From Clostridiales bacterium (lineage in GTDB: Bacteria > Bacillota > Clostridia > Oscillospirales > JAAYOS01), in the NCBI GenBank assembly GCA_012521525.1, contig JAAYMG010000076.1:1-9958 (forward strand): a stretch of DNA of 9,958 bases, given 5' to 3'. The position numbers and the translations under genes are program-made. The notes below the pieces were generated by a model. It saw only the letters and a program-made list of their open reading frames with translations. It did no database searches and was not told where the DNA came from. Shown here piece after piece: positions 6,743 to 9,958 of this stretch (the stretch's first letter is position 1; every line of letters starts with the position of its first letter).

Positions 6743-7240
6743 TCAGAACGGAAGTTCGTCATCGTCGTCCGTTATATCCTCAAAATCGGATGCCGGCAGC
6801 GCACCGCTGTAAGACCTGTCCCCGAAAGAGTCATACGGCCTGTCATCGTCCGGCATATCATACGCCGGCAAGCCATAGCCCTGGCGGTTGTCCCTTTCGG
6901 CAGCTCTCTTCGACTCGCCGAACTGGACCTCCTCAGCCACCACTTCGGTGCTCTTCCGGTTGTTCCCGTCTTTATCCTGCCAGCTTCGGGTCTGGAGGTA
7001 ACCAACAACTATGATCATACGGCCTTTGGTGAACCATTTTGTAACGAACTCAGCAGTGTTGCGCCAGGCCACTACATCGATAAAGTCGGCGGTCTGCTGC
7101 TGTTGCTGTTGCTGGTCTCCGCTCCTTTTGAACCTTCTGTCAACTGCTACGGTAAAGCTTGTTACCGGGGTATTGTTCTGCGTGTAACGCAGTTCAGGGT
7201 CACGTGTCAGACGTCCCATTAGAATTACCTTGTTAAGCAT
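6743..7240 (-). CDS. ssb: Single-stranded DNA-binding protein
   Basis: 165 residues. The N-terminal OB fold (1-108) has LNKVILMGRLTRDPELRYT, SFTVAVDR, ADFIDVVAWRNTAEF and GRMIIVVGYLQTRSWQDKDG, all hallmark SSB segments. A short acidic and Gly-poor linker leads to the acidic tip DDDDELPF, the docking peptide for replication and repair partners. Acts as a homotetramer coating single-stranded DNA at forks and repair sites. ATG at 7240 has GAGGGG just upstream and lies 10 nt after rpsF. Odd feature: a run of seven glutamines (43-49) in the loop between strands 2 and 3, where relatives usually have a short basic loop. Its place between rpsF and rpsR is the usual Firmicute arrangement. Confidence 0.97.
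   Translation of the reverse strand: MLNKVILMGRLTRDPELRYTQNNTPVTSFTVAVDRRFKRSGDQQQQQQQTADFIDVVAWRNTAEFVTKWFTKGRMIIVVGYLQTRSWQDKDGNNRKSTEVVAEEVQFGESKRAAERDNRQGYGLPAYDMPDDDRPYDSFGDRSYSGALPASDFEDITDDDDELPF
7094..7114 (-). repeat. CAG/CAA glutamine triplet run inside ssb
   Basis: Seven consecutive Gln codons, on the minus strand CAG CAA CAG CAA CAG CAG CAG, encode residues 43-49 of SSB. It is a short mixed triplet repeat, open to slippage by three-base steps without loss of frame. Confidence 0.85.
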
Positions 7241-7250
7241 TTCTGACCCC

Positions 7251-7544
7251 TCATTCTTTTACGATGATGATGGAACGCATTATCCCCTCGGTAATTTTGT
7301 AGACGCGGTCCAGCTCCTGCGGAAAACTGGTAGGAGCAGTGAAGTTCATCAGGACATAGTAGCCCTCGCGTTCATCGTTGATTTCGTAAGCGAGCCTGCG
7401 CTTGCCCCACTCATCAACGCTTTCCAAAGTACCGTTCGCTTCTATGAGTTCCTTGAACTTGTTGATGATCTCCCTTGTGGACTCCTCGTCAAACTTAGGG
7501 TCTACAATGAAAATTGTTTCATACTTGGAAACGACATTTGCCAT
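7251..7544 (-). CDS. rpsF: 30S ribosomal protein bS6
   Basis: 97 residues from ATG at 7544, which follows AAGGAGGTG by about 5 nt; an upstream in-frame ATG at 7595 has no such site and would add a non-family extension. KYETIFIVDP at the start, the central VDEWGKRRLAYEI, EGYYVLMNF and ITEGIMRSIIIVKE are standard bS6. It binds the central domain of 16S rRNA as a heterodimer with bS18, encoded two genes downstream. First gene of the operon with ssb and rpsR, driven by a consensus promoter at 7628-7656. The S6:S18 pair is known to bind the leader of its own mRNA in many bacteria; see the leader entry. Confidence 0.97.
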   Translation of the reverse strand: MANVVSKYETIFIVDPKFDEESTREIINKFKELIEANGTLESVDEWGKRRLAYEINDEREGYYVLMNFTAPTSFPQELDRVYKITEGIMRSIIIVKE

Positions 7545-7550
7545 ATTTAC

Positions 7551-7616
7551 ACCTCCTTTTGGACTACGGCCCCCTTTTGGGGAGCAAGGATTCAACTCTT
7601 GCAGGATGCAAGAGCC
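7551..7616 (-). promoter_or_regulatory. Structured rpsF leader, candidate S6:S18 autoregulatory element
   Basis: Two elements are visible on the transcript. First, CTCTTGCA (7614-7607) pairs with TGCAAGAG (7603-7596) around a 3-nt loop, extendable by two G-U pairs. Second, TCCTT (7590-7586) can pair with AAGGA (7558-7554), part of the rpsF ribosome binding site, enclosing an inner CCCC-AAAA-GGGG hairpin (7582-7571) with CCG (7569-7567) on the 3' side. A CCG beside a hairpin near the start of rpsF is reminiscent of the known S6:S18-binding motif. The pairings are seen; identity with the motif is inferred and uncertain. Confidence 0.4.
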
Positions 7617-7627
7617 TAACGAAAGCT

Positions 7628-7656
7628 ATTATAACCGTTACAGGTATAAAAGTCAA
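7628..7656 (-). promoter_or_regulatory. Sigma-A promoter of rpsF-ssb-rpsR
   Basis: TTGACT (7656-7651), 17-nt spacer, TATAAT (7633-7628): near-perfect consensus. The -35 begins only 6 bp past the galU stop codon and no terminator separates them, so readthrough from queT-galU may add to transcription. Predicted start near 7621, giving a leader of about 77 nt. Confidence 0.85.
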
Positions 7657-7661
7657 ACTTT

Positions 7662-8531
7662 TTATAAATTTTCGGCTTTATTTTTGATAAAAGCCTTCAT
7701 CCAGTCGCTTATCTCCTCATGCTCAAGGGCAAAGTCCACGACGACTTCCAGATATCCCTTGAGATTTCCCGTGTCATACCGTTTGCCGATGAAATCGTAT
7801 GCCATTACACGCTCTTTCCCGCACAGGATATTCAGCCCGTCCGTAAGCTGGACTTCCCCTCCGTATCCTGCGGGCAGGCTCTCGAGGATATCGAAGATCC
7901 CCGGTGTCAGCACATAACGTCCCAGGATCGCGAAATCCGAAATCACCTGATCGGGGCGCGGTTTTTCGATCAGCTTTGTCACATCGTAGCAGCGTTCCCT
8001 GACAGGTGTTACCCCAAGGGTGCAATACTTGGCTATCGCCTGACGGGATACCCTCTGTACGCCTACGACAGAGCAGTCATATTCTTCGGCGATCTCGACC
8101 AGCTGCTTTGTCACGGGTTTTTGCGCGTGCATGATGTCGTCGCCCAGCAGGACCGCAAACGGCTCATTGCCCACGAAGTGTTTTGCCCTCCAGATGGCAT
8201 GTCCCAGGCCCTTCGTCTCCTTCTGGCGGACATAGAATATGTTTGCCATGTCGGCAGTCCGCCTGACGATGTCGACTTCGGCATGCTTGCCTGCCCGGGC
8301 AAGCCTCTCCTCCAGTTCGGGGTGGTAGTCAAAGTAGTCGTCCATGGCGGATTTTGCCCTGTTCGTGACAACCAAGATGTCTTCAATACCTGAGGCCACT
8401 GCTTCCTCAATTATGTATTGAATTGAGGGTTTGTCCACTATCGGCAGCATTTCCTTGGGAATCGTCTTGGTGGCGGGCAGCATCCTGGTTCCCAGACCCG
8501 CTGCAGGTATAATGGCCTTTTTTATTTTCAA
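7662..8531 (-). CDS. galU: UTP-glucose-1-phosphate uridylyltransferase
   Basis: 289 residues, a normal GalU length. Start TTG at 8531 is chosen because AGGAGG lies 7 nt upstream; an in-frame ATG at 8570 would overlap queT and add a non-homologous extension. The nucleotide-binding signature AAGLGTRMLPATK (10-22), the following PKEMLPI (25-31), KGLGHA (107-112), LLGDD (128-132), LIEKP and the GGEVQLTDG segment mark a bacterial GalU-type nucleotidyltransferase. It makes UDP-glucose from UTP and glucose-1-phosphate in the cytoplasm, the donor for glycolipids, wall polymers and galactose use. Second gene after queT (28 nt gap), probably co-transcribed with it. Functional link with queT is not obvious. 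Confidence 0.95.
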   Translation of the reverse strand: MKIKKAIIPAAGLGTRMLPATKTIPKEMLPIVDKPSIQYIIEEAVASGIEDILVVTNRAKSAMDDYFDYHPELEERLARAGKHAEVDIVRRTADMANIFYVRQKETKGLGHAIWRAKHFVGNEPFAVLLGDDIMHAQKPVTKQLVEIAEEYDCSVVGVQRVSRQAIAKYCTLGVTPVRERCYDVTKLIEKPRPDQVISDFAILGRYVLTPGIFDILESLPAGYGGEVQLTDGLNILCGKERVMAYDFIGKRYDTGNLKGYLEVVVDFALEHEEISDWMKAFIKNKAENL

Positions 8532-8559
8532 CCTTGTTCCTCCTGATCTTCTTGAACTG

Positions 8560-9048
8560 TTAGAGCTCATCCTGCCATATCGCCTTCAGTTTTGACATCG
8601 CGAGCAGTATCGGCAACCCCAATGCATAGCAGACAACGAATTCCCCTATCCCGACGGACAGGGCAATGGCAGGGAATGCCGTCAAAAACGCACCGGGTGC
8701 GGTAGTATACGCAAGGACAGCTCCGACGACGACAGCATTGATCACGACCGGGGGAAGCGGAGCAAGCCAGACGCTTTTGATCCTTGACGTAATATACCCC
8801 GCAAGAAGAGTGGCAAGCGATCCGAAGACGATATCAAGTACTGTAACCATAGGGCTGAATATGTTTGATATGAGGCAGCCGACAAACAGTCCCCAGGCCG
8901 TCGCGGGGATATGGAAAGGAAGGACCGTCAGAGCCTCGCTTATCCTGAATTGGACGGCACCGTACGAAATCGGAGCCAGAAGTATCGTCAAAGCAATGTA
9001 TACCGCTCCAACCAAAGCAGAGACGACCAGTTTTCTCGTAGTTATCAA
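8560..9048 (-). CDS. queT: QueT-family transporter, ECF substrate-binding membrane component
   Basis: 162 residues, mostly hydrophobic with five or six membrane segments. It starts at TTG 9048 (MITTRKLVVSALVGAVYIAL), with AGAGG about 6-7 nt upstream. APISYGAVQFRISEALTVLP, GCLISNIFSP and DIVFGSLATLLAGYI are the conserved blocks of the QueT family (PF06177). QueT proteins are S components of energy-coupling factor transporters, thought to take up the queuosine precursors preQ0/preQ1 or queuine, sharing the EcfAAT module encoded elsewhere. Family genes are often under preQ1 riboswitches; the leader here is structured but I cannot match it to preQ1-I or preQ1-II. First gene of queT-galU. Confidence 0.9.
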   Translation of the reverse strand: MITTRKLVVSALVGAVYIALTILLAPISYGAVQFRISEALTVLPFHIPATAWGLFVGCLISNIFSPMVTVLDIVFGSLATLLAGYITSRIKSVWLAPLPPVVINAVVVGAVLAYTTAPGAFLTAFPAIALSVGIGEFVVCYALGLPILLAMSKLKAIWQDEL

Positions 9049-9053
9049 AACTT

Positions 9054-9110
9054 ACCTCTCAAATAAAAGTCTAAAGGTTCCCGAAGATCCCATGCATCCG
9101 GGATCTGGGA
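9054..9110 (-). promoter_or_regulatory. Structured queT leader with a pairable ribosome binding site
   Basis: Transcript order: hairpin TCCC-AGATCCC (9110-9100) with GGGATCT-(2-nt bulge)-GGGA (9091-9079) around an 8-nt loop GGATGCAT; then ACCTTT (9078-9073), which can pair with AGAGGT (9059-9054), the queT ribosome binding site (five Watson-Crick pairs and one G-U). The hairpin loop can also pair with TGCATG-TCC just upstream. This is an architecture for translational control. No match to preQ1-I or preQ1-II consensus as I know them; preQ1-III cannot be excluded. Structure seen, ligand control inferred. Confidence 0.45.
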
Positions 9111-9124
9111 CATGCACTTCTATT

Positions 9125-9152
9125 ATTATACATCTTCTGGCAAAATAATCAA
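9125..9152 (-). promoter_or_regulatory. Promoter of queT-galU
   Basis: TTGATT (9152-9147), 16-nt spacer, TATAAT (9130-9125) on the minus strand. The start would fall near 9118, leaving about 70 nt of structured leader before the queT TTG. Confidence 0.7.
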
Positions 9153-9226
9153 GCAATTGAAAAAGAGGGAGAATTACTTTGCTCTATGTACTTAGTAAAA
9201 TGAGGTATTTTTTTCTGAGGCATTTT

Positions 9227-9252
9227 GCTATACAGTATTGGCTATACGGTAT
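9227..9252. repeat. 14-bp tandem direct repeat at the 3' end of the SLOG gene
   Basis: GCTATACAGTAT (9227-9238) recurs as GCTATACGGTAT (9241-9252), 11 of 12 identical, unit spacing 14 bp. The second copy contains the stop codon and last codons of the SLOG gene. Just beside it TGAGGTATTTT (9201-9211) recurs as TGAGGCATTTT (9216-9226). No clear terminator is visible in 9153-9241, which otherwise holds nothing I can identify. Confidence 0.6.
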
Positions 9253-9682
9253 ATGCGACATTTATGACGAAATGGTTTTTTAGCAGCCTTCGGATCCGAA
9301 GGCCCATTATCCCCGGAAAGTAACACAGGCAAACCGAAGCATGGTCAAAAACTAACTTAATCGGCTTTTCGGTCGTATATAAGACCTTGTCTGCCTCATT
9401 GAGTATCCTGTACAGCAGATCCCTGTCCGGAGCGGGCGACAACCGGAACAAATCGGTGCGCGGCATCGCCACGATCAATCTGACCGGCATCCCGGACTCC
9501 CTCCTTGCAAGTACCAGGGCTGCGGCAAGCAGGTCGAAACCCTTTTTGCCTAAAGAAATAAAATCGGTTACACCGTTTCGGGCAAGGGTGTCTATGGCCG
9601 AATTCAATCTTTTGACCACGATTTCGATGTGCCTGGGGCTTATCCGGTGCCTGCCGACGAAAACACATGCGCTTTTCCTCAT
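9242..9682 (-). CDS. Small SLOG-superfamily (YpsA/DUF1273-like) protein, divergent ligand loops
   Basis: 146 residues from ATG at 9682, with GAGAGG about 7 nt upstream; the frame extends to 9757 but without a ribosome binding site. Order of motifs follows YpsA-like SLOG Rossmann proteins: CVFVGRHRIS (6-15) for the usual FTGHR strand-loop, helix to 36, GVTDFISLGKKGFDLLAA (37-54) for the usual GxxxFISGGxxGFDxxAA, PVRLIVAMP (66-74), a helix with DRDLLYRILNEADKVLY (86-102), then DHASVCLCYF (113-122) for the usual DxSxxxIAVxDG strand. Two glycine positions differ: SLGKKGFD replaces SGGxxGFD, and GIMGLRIRRLL (124-134) stands where GGT is usual. SLOG domains bind nucleotides or nucleotide-derived ligands; the B. 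subtilis YpsA role is tied to cell division. Transcribed divergently from an XRE regulator with overlapping promoters, so probably controlled by it. Confidence 0.7.
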   Translation of the reverse strand: MRKSACVFVGRHRISPRHIEIVVKRLNSAIDTLARNGVTDFISLGKKGFDLLAAALVLARRESGMPVRLIVAMPRTDLFRLSPAPDRDLLYRILNEADKVLYTTEKPIKLVFDHASVCLCYFPGIMGLRIRRLLKNHFVINVAYTV

Positions 9683-9706
9683 GACCCTACCTCTCACCGT
9701 GTTATC

Positions 9707-9735
9707 TTGGTATATCTTACCATAAATGTTATAAT
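9707..9735 (+). promoter_or_regulatory. Promoter of the XRE regulator gene
   Basis: TTGGTA (9707-9712), 17-nt spacer, TATAAT (9730-9735) with TG one base upstream (TGTTATAAT). The start would be near 9742, about 54 nt before the TTG start codon. It overlaps the opposite promoter of the SLOG gene almost completely. Confidence 0.7.
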
Positions 9736-9742
9736 TACGCAA
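9714..9742 (-). promoter_or_regulatory. Promoter of the SLOG-like gene
   Basis: On the minus strand TTGCGT (9742-9737), 17-nt spacer, TAAGAT (9719-9714) with an extended -10 (TGGTAAGAT). The start would be near 9707, about 25 nt before the ATG at 9682. It occupies the same DNA as the plus-strand promoter, so two polymerases cannot bind at once. Confidence 0.6.
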
Positions 9743-9773
9743 TAGCGTATACGCCAAAACATAAATTATGGTA
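9718..9773. promoter_or_regulatory. Nested palindromes, candidate operator between SLOG and XRE genes
   Basis: TACCATAA (9718-9725) and TTATGGTA (9766-9773) are a perfect 8-bp inverted pair. Inside are TACGC-AATA-GCGTA (9736-9749) and the perfect 10-bp palindrome GCGTATACGC (9745-9754), which share GCGTA. They lie over and beside both promoters, as expected for autoregulation by a dimeric XRE repressor. Repeats are seen; binding is inferred. Confidence 0.5.
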
Positions 9774-9795
9774 CGTTCAACAGGGGTGATCTGAT

Positions 9796-9958
9796 TTGGG
9801 TATAAAGGCCAGAGTTGCCAGGCGCATAGAAGAGCTGTGCCGGTCGAGGAACATTACCATAAATGCCCTTGCAAATCTTTCAGGGCTTACTCCTTCGACG
9901 ATTTACAGCCTGCTCGATCCTCAGCGGAAAGATATCGGCATCGTTACGATAAAAAAGA
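9796..9958 (+). CDS. XRE-family helix-turn-helix regulator (3' end beyond window)
   Basis: The frame from TTG at 9796 stays open to the window end, 54 residues. AGGGGTG (9782-9788) is 7 nt upstream. The sequence begins MGIKARVARRIEELCRSRNI and continues TINALANLSGLTPSTIYSLL; this is the XRE helix-turn-helix, with the recognition helix at about 31-40 (TPSTIYSLLD) and the family continuation into IGIVTIKK. Clostridia carry many short single-domain regulators of this type. Divergent from, and sharing promoter DNA with, the SLOG-like gene, so most likely the local repressor of both. Whether more domains follow is unknown because the gene is cut. Confidence 0.85.
   Translation, partial: MGIKARVARRIEELCRSRNITINALANLSGLTPSTIYSLLDPQRKDIGIVTIKK

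Noticed and set aside
7596..7614. galU terminator at the CTCTTGCA/TGCAAGAG hairpin
   Set aside because: It lies downstream of the rpsF promoter, inside the rpsF leader, and no T-run follows it.
8405..8428. Perfect inverted repeat CCTCAATT/AATTGAGG with an 8-bp gap
   Set aside because: It lies within conserved galU codons (SIQYIIEEA region), with no nearby promoter or T-run; probably a by-product of coding sequence.
7662..8570. Longer galU from ATG at 8570
   Set aside because: The added 13 residues are not family-like, overlap queT, and include the AGGAGG that serves the TTG start at 8531.

Overview
The window looks like chromosomal DNA of a low-to-mid GC Gram-positive anaerobe, most likely Clostridia. 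Supporting this: a ribosomal gene run in the order rpsF-ssb-rpsR, strong AGGAGG-type ribosome binding sites, frequent TTG starts, canonical sigma-A promoters, an S-layer-homology (SLH) exported protein, and a QueT-type ECF substrate-binding component. I see no transposase, integrase, CRISPR array, tRNA or rRNA. Genus-level assignment is not possible from the sequence alone.

Left part (1-4070). A CvpA-family membrane protein reads leftward off the window edge, back to back with a HAD-family phosphatase/5'-nucleotidase-like gene; their -35 boxes are about 10 bp apart. The HAD gene ends in an intrinsic terminator. A 774-residue secreted protein follows, with a signal peptide, YcdB/YcdC-like repeats and three C-terminal SLH-type segments. 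It converges on the next operon across a bidirectional terminator.

Middle part (4072-6400). A two-gene ABC-2 exporter operon (DrrA-like ATPase, then permease, overlapping by 4 bp) reads leftward from an extended -10 promoter. Next, on the plus strand, is a tiny Asn/Arg/Gln-rich repeat ORF with a good ribosome binding site but a TAA codon where the repeat pattern expects CAA. Two perfect 11-bp hairpins follow; one terminates the ribosomal operon.

Right part (6410-9958). The leftward operon rpsF-ssb-rpsR has its own consensus promoter and a roughly 77-nt leader that may hold the autoregulatory S6:S18 element. Upstream is queT-galU, also leftward, with a promoter and a leader in which the queT ribosome binding site can be paired. 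At the right edge a small SLOG/YpsA-like protein and an XRE-type regulator (cut by the window end) are transcribed divergently from promoters occupying the same 36 bp, next to palindromes that look like operators.

Most genes are core or common accessory functions (translation, replication, sugar-nucleotide supply, queuosine precursor uptake, export). The least ordinary items are the SLOG/XRE divergent pair, the two structured leaders (queT and rpsF), and the interrupted repeat ORF.
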